Positions 6,370 through 16,399 are shown, numbered from the stretch's first letter. The stretch is DNA of 64,000 nt from Bacteroidaceae bacterium (GCA_017534535.1 JAFXVZ010000044.1:62001-126000); one strand, 5' to 3'. Notes: generated from the letters alone by a model not told the origin. Made by a program: numbers and translations.

Positions 6370-9063
6370 TCAGTCTCTGCCTGTGTTTTCAATCATGCTG
6401 ATGATTTTGTTGTTCAGTGTGTCTGCACTAAGCAAGGCTTCCAGAGTGAGATGCATACGATAGCGCCAATAGTGCTTCACAATGGCTGGGATGTTGATAC
6501 GTTCATCCTGTCCGTCAGGCAGACGGATGTCGCCATCGATAGAAAGCCAATCCTGCAGAGATGGTACGCAGAGCATGGACTTGCCTTTCAAGTGAGCATC
6601 AATGATTATTTCGCAGATCTCTGGTGTTGCCGTAGAAGGTGAGAAGCCCTTAATTCCAAGTGTCAGATTGTAATAACGTTGGGTAATCTTGGGGTCTTCC
6701 TCCCACCAGCCACGCAGGGTGGACATATCGTGGGTAGAGATGGTGCACACTGAGCGATAGGGATAATGGGCTGGGTCACCAAACTCCTTGCCCAACTCCT
6801 TCGGCATGCGCTGAATCTCTAATGAGAGGATGCGCAAGTCGTTCATCACGGATGGCACACAGTCTGGTATCATGCCCAAGTCCTCGCCACATACCAGCAT
6901 GTTGGTACATTGGGTGAGCTGAGGCAGTTTCTTCATTGCTTGCTCACGCCAGAAGTCGTTATGACGCTGGTAGTAATAGTGGTTGTAGAGGTTGGTGAAT
7001 GCTTTCTTCTCCTCCTCGTTCAGTGTCTGATAGATATAGTCATTCTGGACACTGATGCGTGGATGGAAACGATTGGCATCGTGACGATCACGCAGGAACA
7101 GTACATCACTGATGAGGCTATAAAGCCCTTCACGAATCTTCACACTATTGGCATCTGTCTTGCCCATAAAGTAAGCCTCCACCTGCTTCTGAGTGGCAAA
7201 CTCAGGTTTCATATCATAAACCTCGTAAGTATCAGATGGATGGAGGAATGTTTGCTTTACATAATCGGTATGCTCACCAAAAATGTTCTTCAGGAAACGC
7301 TCATGAATATATGGTTTGGTGAAGAAATCTTCGTTGAAATGTAAGCCGAAACTCTCGATTTCTTCTTTCGTCATCGGCAATGATGGTACAAACTGTCCCA
7401 GCAATCCGTGAACGGCATGACTCGGCATCTCCCAAATGCGGAAGAAGCCCAGAATATGGTCGATGCGATAGGCGTCGAAATACTCGCTCATCTTACGGAA
7501 ACGACGCATCCACCAAGCATAGTTGTCTTTTTCCATCACATCCCAGTTGTAGGTTGGGAAGCCCCAGTTCTGGCCATTGGCGGAGAAATCATCAGGTGGA
7601 GCACCTGCTTGTCCGTTTAGGTTGAAGTAATAAGGCTCTGTCCAAGCCTCCACACTATTTCGACTGATTCCAATAGGAATGTCTCCCTTCAGCACCACAC
7701 CTGCCTTGCGGGCATGACGGCTGGCTGTAGCCAATTGGCGATCTAGGTGATACTGGATGAAATAATAAATGGCTATCTGGGGGAATATCTCGCTTTCAGG
7801 GTTACAGAGCATGGAAATTTCTTCTGCGTTGTAGGTTTGATACTCGGGCCACTCGCGGAAGTTAGGTGTGCCGTACTTGTCACGCAGATAGCTGAAAGCA
7901 GCATAGGGCACCAGCCATTGCTTGTTGTTCATGAAGAAGGTGCCGAACTCACGAGTACGCATGGTAGCCTCGCCATCCTGCTGGAAAAGTAGGCGGAAGT
8001 ACTTCCACTTTGCCTCGTTAACTGCCTCATAATCTACTTGAGGCAATTTGTTCAGCGTTTCTTTCGTACGCTCGAAGCCGATGCGTTGTTTGGCATCCTT
8101 TAGTTCACCCATTTGACGCAGGTCGGCATACATGGGATGGATGGCATAGATAGAAATGCTGTTATAAGGATAAGAGTCTGTCCAGGTTTTGGTAATGGTG
8201 GTATCATAGATAGGTAGGATTTGCACCAGCTTCTGACGGGTCTTAGCGGCCCAGTCAATCATCAACGTCAAGTCGCCAAAATCGCCCACACCGAAACTAC
8301 CCTCAGAACGCAAGGAGAACACGGGCACAGCCACACCTGCACCCTTCCAATTATGAGGGTCAAATGCTGCATATCGGTCACCATATACCAGCGTTTCCTT
8401 CTCCTCTAATTCAGGAGCAGCTAAGAAACGGTTAGGGTGGTCTTCCCATCCCAAGAACTGCTTGGTTTTCACATCTACCAGCACAAATTTATACTCGATG
8501 GGGAATTGCAGTTTTTTTGCATCTACCTCACATTGCCATTCAGGATAATAGGTGTCGCTCATTAGCATTGCCTGCTCAGGATTCCAGTTGCCAAATACTT
8601 CCTGGTTACCGCAAATGGCCAGACGAATGTTAGGTTTGGTAGGCAAGTAAGCCTTGATGACGATGCCTTGGGCAGGTGTTGGTAAGCCAAGACTGCGCTT
8701 GTTGTGAGCAGTCCACGCCTCCGTGAAAGCTGAAGAAAACAAATAGCTGTTTTCAGGCAGGTCCTTCCAACTGTCGAATAGTGTATAGACCTTGTCCTTC
8801 AGGTTGTGTGCATGCAATACACGTGGGAAGGCATGCCATTCCTCACGGATGATTTCCTGGCCTCGTGCTATCAGGTAACGATACTTGATAAGCTTGGTGG
8901 AGCTCACTTTCACTTCAAACTCGGCAGACCATCTGATGCCGTCAGTCGTTGAGAGGGCCACGGCTTGCTCGATGCTGTCATTTCCCAGTTCGGGCATATT
9001 GCCCACTACTCTTACTTCCTCGCCCCAATGGGTACGATACTCGATATTAAATTTAAGCTTCAT
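6370..9063 (-). CDS. malQ: 4-alpha-glucanotransferase (GH77) with two N-terminal CBM20 modules
   Basis: Cytoplasmic amylomaltase that rearranges alpha-1,4-glucans, releasing glucose and lengthening maltodextrins. The 897-residue protein has two starch-binding CBM20 modules (about residues 1-110 and 125-235; WNPEQAMLM is a typical motif) and then the GH77 barrel. The catalytic aspartate is in YRIDHILGFFR, the acid/base glutamate in VCGEDLGM, and the transition-state aspartate in TISTHDMSTLRG. I start at ATG 9063, because the frame upstream offers only a TTG at 9072. No signal peptide is seen. This long CBM20-bearing form is the normal Bacteroidota one. It lies 103 bp after nrdJ, with folB directly downstream. 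Confidence 0.93.
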   Translation of the reverse strand: MKLKFNIEYRTHWGEEVRVVGNMPELGNDSIEQAVALSTTDGIRWSAEFEVKVSSTKLIKYRYLIARGQEIIREEWHAFPRVLHAHNLKDKVYTLFDSWKDLPENSYLFSSAFTEAWTAHNKRSLGLPTPAQGIVIKAYLPTKPNIRLAICGNQEVFGNWNPEQAMLMSDTYYPEWQCEVDAKKLQFPIEYKFVLVDVKTKQFLGWEDHPNRFLAAPELEEKETLVYGDRYAAFDPHNWKGAGVAVPVFSLRSEGSFGVGDFGDLTLMIDWAAKTRQKLVQILPIYDTTITKTWTDSYPYNSISIYAIHPMYADLRQMGELKDAKQRIGFERTKETLNKLPQVDYEAVNEAKWKYFRLLFQQDGEATMRTREFGTFFMNNKQWLVPYAAFSYLRDKYGTPNFREWPEYQTYNAEEISMLCNPESEIFPQIAIYYFIQYHLDRQLATASRHARKAGVVLKGDIPIGISRNSVEAWTEPYYFNLNGQAGAPPDDFSANGQNWGFPTYNWDVMEKDNYAWWMRRFRKMSEYFDAYRIDHILGFFRIWEMPSHAVHGLLGQFVPSLPMTKEEIESFGLHFNEDFFTKPYIHERFLKNIFGEHTDYVKQTFLHPSDTYEVYDMKPEFATQKQVEAYFMGKTDANSVKIREGLYSLISDVLFLRDRHDANRFHPRISVQNDYIYQTLNEEEKKAFTNLYNHYYYQRHNDFWREQAMKKLPQLTQCTNMLVCGEDLGMIPDCVPSVMNDLRILSLEIQRMPKELGKEFGDPAHYPYRSVCTISTHDMSTLRGWWEEDPKITQRYYNLTLGIKGFSPSTATPEICEIIIDAHLKGKSMLCVPSLQDWLSIDGDIRLPDGQDERINIPAIVKHYWRYRMHLTLEALLSADTLNNKIISMIENTGRD

Positions 9064-9175
9064 AACAAACAATAGCTACAAATGATTATGCAATTATATG
9101 AAAATTTTTGCAAAATCTTGTAGCTATTGCGAATATTATTAACAGAAAGTTTAAAAAAAGAGCATTTTTAACGAT

Positions 9176-11722
9176 TTATCCGCATCTGGAAGCCCCACAA
9201 GAGGTGCAAATGAGGCATCCTTCTTGGTAAACCAGCGTCTCATTGCCACAGTTGGGGCAAATCTGTCCTTTCGCCACCGTGCCATCAGCAATGTATTTCT
9301 TCAGGGCTCTCTCCACGCCATTCTTCCAGGTGTTGATACTCTCACTGTCGAGTTCTAGCTGGCCTACCAGACGGATGACGCGGTCGATAGGCATACGGTA
9401 ACGCAGCACACTGGAAATGAGCTTTGCGTAGTTCCAGTATTCCTTGTTGAATTTCTCAGAAAGCCCTTCAATGGTAACCTTGTAACCTCGCTTATTCTCG
9501 AACTGGAAGTCGTAGCGTTTGATACCGTTCTCATCAACGTTCTTAATGATGTGTCCTCGCGAGATGGTTTTGGGCAACATGATGCCCTCATCATCATCGA
9601 GAACACCGGTGAAGATTTCGTAGGGATATCCATCGAGCAGACCCACGAATGCCACCCATTTCTCTTTGTTGTTCTGGAAACGGACCACATCGGCTTCGAG
9701 CACTTTTGGACGAACTTCCACCACTGTAGGCTGGATACATGGCACTGGTTCCTTCTTCTCCTCTTTCTCTTCTTTCTTGGTAGAGAGTAACACGCCGGCA
9801 CGGGAACCATCACGATAAACGGTGCATCCCTTGCAGCCTGATCTCCAAGCTTCCACATATAGACGATTAACTAAGGTTTCATCAACATTGTTCGGTAGGT
9901 TGATGGTGACACTAATACTGTGATCAACCCACTGCTGGATGCGCCCTTGCATCTTTACCTTCATAAGCCAGTCGATGTCATTAGAGGTGGCCTTGTAATA
10001 GGGCGACTTCTCCACCAGGGAATCCAGCTCCTCCTGTGTGTAACGCTTGCTGAGGTCATAGCCGTTCACCTGCATCCACGTCTTGAACTTGGGATGGAAT
10101 ACAATGTACTCCTCGAAAGCATCTCCCGATTCATCCACGAAATCTACATGCACGTTGGTATCATTGGCATTTACTTTGCGCCTACGCTTATAGACAGGCA
10201 TGAATACGGGCTCGATACCAGAAGAAGTTTGTGTCATTAAGCTGGTAGTGCCTGTGGGGGCGATGGTGAGGCATGCGATATTACGTCGACCGAACTGCTT
10301 CATATCGGCATACAAAGCAGGGTCGGCCTTCGCCAATCGCTTAATGAATGGGTTGTTTTCTTCACGTTGGTAATCATATATCTCGAAGGCTCCACGCTCT
10401 TTTGCCATCTCCACGGATGAACGATAAGCACTCAAAGCGAGTGTCTTTTGCACCTCTACAGAAAAATCGGTGGCTTCCTCGGTTCCATAGCGCAAGCCCA
10501 AGGCTGCAATCATGTCACCCTCAGCTGTAATACCTACGCCTGTTCGACGCCCCATACCGCTTTTCTTATAAATCTTCTCCCACAATTCCCACTCAGTGTG
10601 CTTGACCTCATCGTCCTCTGGGTCGGTCTTTACCTTCTCTAGAATCATTTCAATCTTCTCCAGCTCAAGGTCGATGATGTCGTCCATAATACGTTGAGCT
10701 AGTTGTACATGCTTTTTGAACTTATCGAAGTTGAAGTAGGCATTCTTGGTAAAAGGATTCTCTACATATGAATATAGGTTGATGGCCAACAGGCGGCAAG
10801 AGTCGTAAGGACACAGAGGTATCTCGCCACAAGGGTTAGTTGCCACTGTGCGGAAACCTAAGTCGGCATAGCAATCGGGGATGGACTCGCGTAAGATAGT
10901 GTCCCAGAACAATACGCCAGGTTCAGCTGATTTCCAGGCATTGTGCACAATTTTCTTCCAAAGGGCAGAAGCATCTATCTCCTTCTTTACTTTTGGGTCA
11001 GTACTATCTACTGGGTACTGTTGGGCGTAGGGCTTGCCTTCTATAGCTGCATGCATGAACTCGTCGTCAATTTTGACAGATACGTTGGCGCCTGTCACCT
11101 TACCTTCCGTCATCTTGGCATCGATAAAAGCCTCTGCATCTGGATGCTTGATGGCTACCGTGAGCATCAGCGCACCACGGCGACCGTCTTGTGCCACTTC
11201 ACGGGTGGAGTTGGAATAGCGCTCCATAAAGGGCACCAGACCTGTGGAGGTCAGCGCAGAATTCTTTACTGGGGAGCCTTTCGGGCGGATGTGAGAGAGG
11301 TCATGACCCACGCCACCGCGGCGTTTCATGAGCTGTACCTGCTCTTCGTCAATTTTGAAAATTGCACCATAAGAATCGGCTTCACCATCGATGCCCACTA
11401 CGAAACAGTTGGATAGCGAGGCAACCTGAAAATCGTTGCCTATGCCTGTCATCGGACTGCCTTGTGGCACGATGTATTTGAAATGACTCATTAAGTCATG
11501 CAACTCTTGTGCACTTAGTGGGTTGGGGTATTTTGACTCGATGCGAGCCAATTCGTTTGCGATACGCCAATGCATATCATCGGGTGATTGTTCGTAGATT
11601 TTTCCAAAAGAATCTTTTACGGCATACTTGTTGACCCAAACACGGGCAGCCAATTCATCCCCTTCGAAGTATTTCAATGACGCTTCGAAAGCTTGTTCGT
11701 AGGTGTAAGTTTGTTTCTCCAC
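9176..11722 (-). CDS. nrdJ: Vitamin B12-dependent (class II) ribonucleoside-diphosphate reductase
   Basis: Reduces ribonucleotides to deoxyribonucleotides with adenosylcobalamin as radical source, so it works with or without oxygen. The 848-residue protein carries the active-site cysteine pair region SLSNCFVVG and NPCGEIPLCPYDSC, the PTGTTSLM loop, and a C-terminal CxxC...CxxC zinc-ribbon-like tail ending GASRCG. The start is GTG; no better ATG exists. It follows dnaA by 26 bp on the same strand and has no promoter of its own that I can see, so it is probably read with dnaA. No cobalamin riboswitch is visible upstream. Confidence 0.93.
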   Translation of the reverse strand: MEKQTYTYEQAFEASLKYFEGDELAARVWVNKYAVKDSFGKIYEQSPDDMHWRIANELARIESKYPNPLSAQELHDLMSHFKYIVPQGSPMTGIGNDFQVASLSNCFVVGIDGEADSYGAIFKIDEEQVQLMKRRGGVGHDLSHIRPKGSPVKNSALTSTGLVPFMERYSNSTREVAQDGRRGALMLTVAIKHPDAEAFIDAKMTEGKVTGANVSVKIDDEFMHAAIEGKPYAQQYPVDSTDPKVKKEIDASALWKKIVHNAWKSAEPGVLFWDTILRESIPDCYADLGFRTVATNPCGEIPLCPYDSCRLLAINLYSYVENPFTKNAYFNFDKFKKHVQLAQRIMDDIIDLELEKIEMILEKVKTDPEDDEVKHTEWELWEKIYKKSGMGRRTGVGITAEGDMIAALGLRYGTEEATDFSVEVQKTLALSAYRSSVEMAKERGAFEIYDYQREENNPFIKRLAKADPALYADMKQFGRRNIACLTIAPTGTTSLMTQTSSGIEPVFMPVYKRRRKVNANDTNVHVDFVDESGDAFEEYIVFHPKFKTWMQVNGYDLSKRYTQEELDSLVEKSPYYKATSNDIDWLMKVKMQGRIQQWVDHSISVTINLPNNVDETLVNRLYVEAWRSGCKGCTVYRDGSRAGVLLSTKKEEKEEKKEPVPCIQPTVVEVRPKVLEADVVRFQNNKEKWVAFVGLLDGYPYEIFTGVLDDDEGIMLPKTISRGHIIKNVDENGIKRYDFQFENKRGYKVTIEGLSEKFNKEYWNYAKLISSVLRYRMPIDRVIRLVGQLELDSESINTWKNGVERALKKYIADGTVAKGQICPNCGNETLVYQEGCLICTSCGASRCG

Positions 11723-11748
11723 GGTATAAGCTTAGTATATAATAAGTG

Positions 11749-13161
11749 TTATCTGTTTTTCAATGCGATGCGAATCTCCTCCAACTCCTCATGGAAGACT
11801 TTGTCCACTTCTTCCTGCTCCTTGATGGTCTTGCAGGCATGGAGTACTGTAGCATGGTCTCTGTCGCCAATGAGTTTGCCGATACGTGCGGTAGAGAAAT
11901 CCGTATTGTCTTTTGCAAGGAACATGGCAATCTGTCGAGCCTGCACAATCTCTCGTTTCCTTGATTTTGTTTGTATGGCACTAGTCTCTAAACCATAATG
12001 CTTGCACACCGTCTCGATGATATCGTCGATGGTTATTTCGTGCGTCTCCATCATGGTAAGCTTCTGAACGGTTTTACGAGCTAGCTCCATGTCAATCTCT
12101 CTATTAAATATGGTGGCTTGAGCCATCATGGCAATAGCGATGCCCTCCAGGTCTCTAACGCTACCTGTGACGTGCTCTGCAACAAACTCAATCACATTTT
12201 CAGGAATCTGCCAACCGTCACGTCTTGCCTTGCTACGTAAAATGTCTTTGCGCAAGTCGAAAGAAGGTGATTCCAGTTCTGCCACCATGCCCCACTTGAA
12301 GCGAGTGATGAGACGGTCTTCCATACCTTGTAGCACCATTGGGGCTCTGTCGGCTGTCATGACCAACTGCTTGCCATTTTGGTGTAGCTGGTTGAATATA
12401 TAGAAGAATGTGTTTTGTGTCTTGGTATTTCCTGCAAACTCCTGGATATCATCAATGATGAGCACATCAATCGTTTGGTAGAAGTTGATAAAGTCGTTCA
12501 GGGTATTATTACGTACCGAGTCGGTATATTGTACCTTAAACAGATGGGCAGATACGTAAAGTACCCTTGCTAAGGGATTAAGTTCCTTTACTTTAAGACC
12601 AATAGCATTGGCGAGGTGAGTCTTGCCCACACCTGAAGCTCCATAAATAAAAAAAGGATTGAAAGTCTTGCCAGGCTCTTTGGCCACTGCTTCCGCTACA
12701 CTGCGTGCCAGTTTGTTGCTCATGCCTTCAATAAAAGTATCGAAGTTGCACTCGGTGTTTAGATGTGGATCAAGTTCCGTACTGGCCATCTGTGGTAAAT
12801 CTTTTTTGATGATGGTCTTGGGCGCTTGGGGCAAAATGGTGCGTTGGGTGGACTTGTATTCAACGGTGGCATGCTCATCCTGTACAATCATAATCTGATA
12901 CTCCAGGTTGGTTCCCTCACCGAAATACCTGTACAGCACCTTACGCATCAGGTCAATGAACCTTTCTTCCAGAAATTCGTAGAAATACTGGCTCGGTACA
13001 CTGATGTGCAAAGTGTTATTTTCGAAACCCAATGGCACGATAGGGGCAAACCACGTTTGAAATATCTTTTCGCTGACATTATCCCGTATGGCTTGCAGGC
13101 ATTTTGACCACTGAGCGGCAAAATCTATATGCTGTATGATATGTTCACCTTGATTCATCAT
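11749..13161 (-). CDS. dnaA: Chromosomal replication initiator DnaA
   Basis: AAA+ ATPase that binds DnaA boxes and melts oriC. The 470-residue protein has an N-terminal DnaB-interaction domain ([14 protein letters not shown]), Walker [10 protein letters not shown] near residue 180, Walker [11 protein letters not shown], sensor regions, and the C-terminal helix-turn-helix with the signature [13 protein letters not shown]. The start is placed at ATG 13161 (or 13158) because the promoter -7 element at 13180-13187 lies inside the longer frame that begins at 13191. The next gene, nrdJ, follows after 26 bp. No DnaA boxes (TTATCCACA-like) are evident around the gene, so this is not recognisably the origin. 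Confidence 0.96.
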   Translation of the reverse strand: MMNQGEHIIQHIDFAAQWSKCLQAIRDNVSEKIFQTWFAPIVPLGFENNTLHISVPSQYFYEFLEERFIDLMRKVLYRYFGEGTNLEYQIMIVQDEHATVEYKSTQRTILPQAPKTIIKKDLPQMASTELDPHLNTECNFDTFIEGMSNKLARSVAEAVAKEPGKTFNPFFIYGASGVGKTHLANAIGLKVKELNPLARVLYVSAHLFKVQYTDSVRNNTLNDFINFYQTIDVLIIDDIQEFAGNTKTQNTFFYIFNQLHQNGKQLVMTADRAPMVLQGMEDRLITRFKWGMVAELESPSFDLRKDILRSKARRDGWQIPENVIEFVAEHVTGSVRDLEGIAIAMMAQATIFNREIDMELARKTVQKLTMMETHEITIDDIIETVCKHYGLETSAIQTKSRKREIVQARQIAMFLAKDNTDFSTARIGKLIGDRDHATVLHACKTIKEQEEVDKVFHEELEEIRIALKNR

Positions 13162-13179
13162 TTGCTTCTTTTGCGAGTA

Positions 13180-13211
13180 CAAAGTTGGCAATCTTTTTTG
13201 AAAGAAACAAA
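13180..13211 (-). promoter_or_regulatory. dnaA promoter
   Basis: On the minus strand, TTTG (13208-13211) stands 20 bases before CAACTTTG (13180-13187), close to the Bacteroidota TTTG-N20-TAnnTTTG pattern. Transcription would begin near 13173, giving a very short leader to ATG 13161. Confidence 0.6.
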
Positions 13212-13474
13212 TGGCTTTTTTTCGTGGAAAAATGGCACAAGCTACAAATTACTGTGTTTCAGCAAAGAAAAGTATTTAGTTGCCTTTACTACCCTATTTA
13301 TTTGTTTGCAATTTTACAACATTCTGTTTCTTAGCTGTTTGAGAAACATGTTTTTTAAATTAGTCCTTTTTTTGCCGTTTATTTTACAATCATTCGCTAG
13401 TGCTTTATATAAGTGCGTTTCCGAATGCTTATTCCATATCCAAGGGGAATCTTCTTATTTAGATAAAATCTAAA
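13212..13474. other. AT-rich gap upstream of dnaA, no gene seen
   Basis: This is the AT-rich gap between the MCE gene and the dnaA promoter. It holds a small hairpin, TGTTTCT (13325-13331) with AGAAACA (13342-13348), which may end the amidase-MCE transcript. No 22-bp array, DnaA box or RNA gene is visible. Confidence 0.55.
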
Positions 13475-14380
13475 TTATGGGTTCTGTGCCTTATCTTTTT
13501 TGCCAAAAACGGAGAAGTGGACATAGCGTTTTGGATGGTTTTGCAAATCATTCAGAAGGCTGGCTGCATTGGCAGCGGTCTGGTTCAAGTTGTTATACAG
13601 TGCAGGGTCATTTAAGAGCAGTCCCACGGTGTTATCTTTGCGTTCCAGCTTTGATGTAATTTGTTGTACGTTGGCCAGTGTCTCATCCACCTTACTCATG
13701 GTTGCGGCATAGTCAATCTGCTTGAGGTTGCCACTGATGACGGCAAAATTGTCCCCTATTTCGTTTAGTTTGCCTGTAAGTTGAGGGATGTCGTCACGCA
13801 TCATTCTCTCCAGCTGGCGACTGTTGTTGTTGAGGCTGGCAGTAAGGCTCTCAATGTTGTGCAGGGTAGCAGGGATGGCAGGGTCGGCCAATAGGGCATT
13901 CAGTGAAGCCATGATAGAGTCGAGTTTGGGCAGCATCTTCTCCAAAGTGGGTATCATGGCAGCTGCCTTACCCAAAGCTCCTGCATTAACGCTACCGATG
14001 ATTGTATCACGTGGATTCATCTTCTCCCTAGGGTTGTTGGCTAACAGAAGGTTCAGTTTCACGGCACCCAGTAGGTCTGATTGCAATTCAGCAGTCGAAC
14101 CCTTGGGAATGCGTAGGGAAGGATCTACGTCAATCTCTGCTACCACATTGCCTGCATGGTTATAGTCGTATTTTAGGTCTCTGACGATGCCCACCTTGAA
14201 GCCATCGGCAAACACCGGACTGGATTTGGCCAATCCGTTGATATCTTCAAATTGCACGTAGTAATAACTGGTGGATTTAAATAGGCTGATGCCTTTTAGG
14301 TAATTGATACCATATATTAATAAAAACAGGGCGATGATGCCTGCTATGCCTATCTTTACTTCCCTATTAAAACCTTTCAT
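13475..14380 (-). CDS. MlaD/MCE family protein (lipid transport)
   Basis: Membrane-anchored periplasmic MCE protein, the substrate-channel subunit of Mla-type phospholipid transport. The 301-residue protein has one N-terminal membrane anchor (IAGIIALFLLIYGINYL), the MCE domain at about residues 37-115 (YYVQFEDINGLAKSSPVFADG), then a long helical tail with repeated LNNNSRQ/KLDEIG-like segments. It follows the amidase by 11 bp on the same strand. The MlaE permease and MlaF ATPase are not next to it, so partners must be elsewhere. Confidence 0.87.
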   Translation of the reverse strand: MKGFNREVKIGIAGIIALFLLIYGINYLKGISLFKSTSYYYVQFEDINGLAKSSPVFADGFKVGIVRDLKYDYNHAGNVVAEIDVDPSLRIPKGSTAELQSDLLGAVKLNLLLANNPREKMNPRDTIIGSVNAGALGKAAAMIPTLEKMLPKLDSIMASLNALLADPAIPATLHNIESLTASLNNNSRQLERMMRDDIPQLTGKLNEIGDNFAVISGNLKQIDYAATMSKVDETLANVQQITSKLERKDNTVGLLLNDPALYNNLNQTAANAASLLNDLQNHPKRYVHFSVFGKKDKAQNP

Positions 14381-14391
14381 ATCTGTTTGTT

Positions 14392-15642
14392 TTATTTGTT
14401 TCTATTCCGTTTAAATTCCTCGATGGCCTGGTTCACGTTCACCTTCTTATCTTGTTTGAAAGCTATGATGAAGGCATCCTTGAACTTGACCGTCACTCCC
14501 TTGAGCTTGCTTCGCACGGCGTTATAGTCGGTAGAAGCAGCATAAGTATATTTATATGTACCATTTTCAATGTAATAATCTACTGGACTGAGCCCCTTCA
14601 GCCGTTTGTCGTCTTCCTTGAGCTTGGTGGACGAGAGTAGGAATTGAATCTTGAACACAGGGGCATCCGTGGGGGTAGAAGCTACAGTTGCAGGAGTAGT
14701 ATTGGCTGACTCCTTATTAGGTTTAGCTTTATCATTTGTTGGCTTAGTTGGCTCTTTTGTAGGAGTAGGTTTACTGGTTTGTTCCTCTTGGACTGGCGTA
14801 GGCTTCACGCTAGTAATGGGTTTTACATCTTCATCGCCATTTGCAGGTGAAGGGGTGTTGACTGCATTCTGTTCACGGGCCATCTGTTCCGTCTTGTAAG
14901 CCAAAAAGGCATTGAAGATGCTCTGTGCCATTGACTGACTGCCTGCTGCTGTATTCAGATACTGTTCCTCGGCAGGAGTAGAGATAAAGCCCAATTCCAC
15001 CAGTACACTTGGCATCGAAGTGGCACGTAATACTAGGAAACCGGCTTGATGCACCCCGCTATCTATACGCTTGCTGTTGCTCTTAAACTGCTGCTGGATT
15101 TGTGAGGCAAAGTGTACGCTTTGCGACATAAATTGGTCCTGCATGAACTCGAAGATGATGTAAGACTCGGCAGAGTTAGGGTCGAAGCCGGCATAACGAC
15201 TCTTGTAGTCGTCCTCATATAGGATTACAGCATTCTCTCGCTTAGCCACTTCTAAGTTTGCCTCGCTTCGTGCCAAACCCAAGGTCCAAGTGGAAGCGCC
15301 ACGAGCCGTATGGTTATTAGCGAGGGCATTGGTATGGATGGAGATGAAGAGGTCGGCATTTGCCTCGTTAGCAATCTCAGCACGGCGGTTCAAATTCACA
15401 AATACGTCCGTCTTACGAGTATAGACCACCTTCACGTCATTGCACTGGTTCTCTATCAGCTTGCCCAGTTTCAGCGCCACCGTAAGATTGATATTCTTTT
15501 CCTTCGATGTCTTGCCTACAGCACCAGAATCGTGCCCTCCGTGTCCGGCGTCAATTACCACCACGAAATCCCTTGCTGAGGAACTCAAGCATACACACCA
15601 CAGCAGAATTGCCAATCCTAATATGTGTTTAAAATAGACCAT
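14392..15642 (-). CDS. N-acetylmuramoyl-L-alanine amidase (AmiC type) with C-terminal SPOR-like domain
   Basis: Zinc amidase that cuts the bond between N-acetylmuramic acid and L-alanine in peptidoglycan, usually at division. The 416-residue protein has a signal peptide ending near SSSA, the Amidase_3 zinc motif IDAGHGGHDSGAVG near residue 30, the second histidine in FISIHTNA, and the catalytic glutamate in VLVELGFIS. A Pro/Thr/Lys-rich linker (about 265-325) leads to a C-terminal region that looks like a peptidoglycan-binding SPOR domain (VFKIQFLLSS). It is first in a unit with the MCE gene. Confidence 0.9.
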   Translation of the reverse strand: MVYFKHILGLAILLWCVCLSSSARDFVVVIDAGHGGHDSGAVGKTSKEKNINLTVALKLGKLIENQCNDVKVVYTRKTDVFVNLNRRAEIANEANADLFISIHTNALANNHTARGASTWTLGLARSEANLEVAKRENAVILYEDDYKSRYAGFDPNSAESYIIFEFMQDQFMSQSVHFASQIQQQFKSNSKRIDSGVHQAGFLVLRATSMPSVLVELGFISTPAEEQYLNTAAGSQSMAQSIFNAFLAYKTEQMAREQNAVNTPSPANGDEDVKPITSVKPTPVQEEQTSKPTPTKEPTKPTNDKAKPNKESANTTPATVASTPTDAPVFKIQFLLSSTKLKEDDKRLKGLSPVDYYIENGTYKYTYAASTDYNAVRSKLKGVTVKFKDAFIIAFKQDKKVNVNQAIEEFKRNRNK

Positions 15643-15720
15643 ATTTTCAATTTCTCTGCAAATTTAATTCAAAATTCCTGAAAACTTGCCTGTCGGCGTA
15701 GGTTTTAAGCGTAACATTTG

Positions 15721-15728
15721 TAATTTTG
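15721..15728 (+). promoter_or_regulatory. -7 element of the HD-domain gene
   Basis: TAATTTTG fits TAnnTTTG and lies 18 bases before the start codon; the -33 element is not clear. Confidence 0.5.
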
Positions 15729-15746
15729 CACAAAAATTAAGAGATT

Positions 15747-16295
15747 ATGGACATAAAATCGTTTCCTTACACCATATTATATAAGTATTACCCTGAAGAA
15801 AACCAATTGCGGAACATTCTTCTCACCCATAGTGAAAAGGTGGCACGCAAAGCGCTACAGGTGGCAGATGCCCATCCTGAGCTACCTTTGGACTGTCAAT
15901 TTTTGGAGGAGGCTTCTTTATTACACGACATCGGAATCTTCTTGTGCGATGCCCCTAGCATCCAGTGTTTCGGTCCCCATCCCTACATTTGTCATGGTTA
16001 TCTGGGTGCTGATTTGATGCGGCATGAGGGGTATGAACGCCATGCCTTGGTGTGTGAGCGACATACGGGAGCAGGTTTGACTCTCTCGCAAATTGAGACA
16101 AGAGACTTGCCTGTGCCCCATCGCGACATGTTGCCCTTGAGCTTGGAGGAAAAGGTGATTTGCTTTGCCGACAAATTTTTTTCCAAGACCCGTCTGCAAG
16201 AGGAAAAAACGGTGGAACAGGCTAGGAAAAGTTTGTTGAAGTTTGGCGAAGACGGGGTGGAAAGGTTCGACCGTTGGTGTGAGATGTTCCTTTGA
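15747..16295 (+). CDS. HD-domain phosphohydrolase of unknown substrate
   Basis: A 182-residue HD-superfamily protein. The metal-binding residues are visible in order: the first histidine in LLTHSEKVAR, the HD pair in ASLLHDIGIF near residue 57, later histidines in HGYLGADLMRHEG and CERHTG, and the final aspartate in ICFADKFFSKT. The family includes nucleotide and cyclic-nucleotide phosphohydrolases, but nothing shows the substrate. It has its own promoter and lies 100 bp before lptD on the same strand. Length matches the short stand-alone HD proteins common in Bacteroidota. Confidence 0.8.
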   Translation: MDIKSFPYTILYKYYPEENQLRNILLTHSEKVARKALQVADAHPELPLDCQFLEEASLLHDIGIFLCDAPSIQCFGPHPYICHGYLGADLMRHEGYERHALVCERHTGAGLTLSQIETRDLPVPHRDMLPLSLEEKVICFADKFFSKTRLQEEKTVEQARKSLLKFGEDGVERFDRWCEMFL

Positions 16296-16341
16296 AGAAC
16301 TAAAAAACCGTTAAAACTGCGAGTTTTATTCTTTTTATTAC

Positions 16342-16349
16342 TAATTTTG
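16342..16349 (+). promoter_or_regulatory. -7 element of the lptD transcript
   Basis: TAATTTTG matches TAnnTTTG. Transcription from it would start close to 16356, almost at the ATG of the 13-codon ORF at 16358. Confidence 0.5.
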
Positions 16350-16357
16350 TAGGTTTA

Positions 16358-16399
16358 ATGGCTGATAGTAATCAGGTAGAAAACAAGGTAAATAGTTGA
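16358..16399 (+). CDS. Possible 13-residue leader ORF overlapping the lptD start
   Basis: ATG at 16358 opens MADSNQVENKVNS and ends at TGA 16397-16399, which overlaps the TTG start of lptD (TTGA). Such an overlap would allow translational coupling to a weak start codon. The evidence is only the overlap and the position next to a -7 element, so it may be chance. Confidence 0.3.
   Translation: MADSNQVENKVNS

Noticed and set aside
13162-13474. Replication origin next to dnaA
   Set aside because: I found no cluster of TTATCCACA-like DnaA boxes and no AT-rich 13-mers in repeated form. In Bacteroidota dnaA is often far from oriC.
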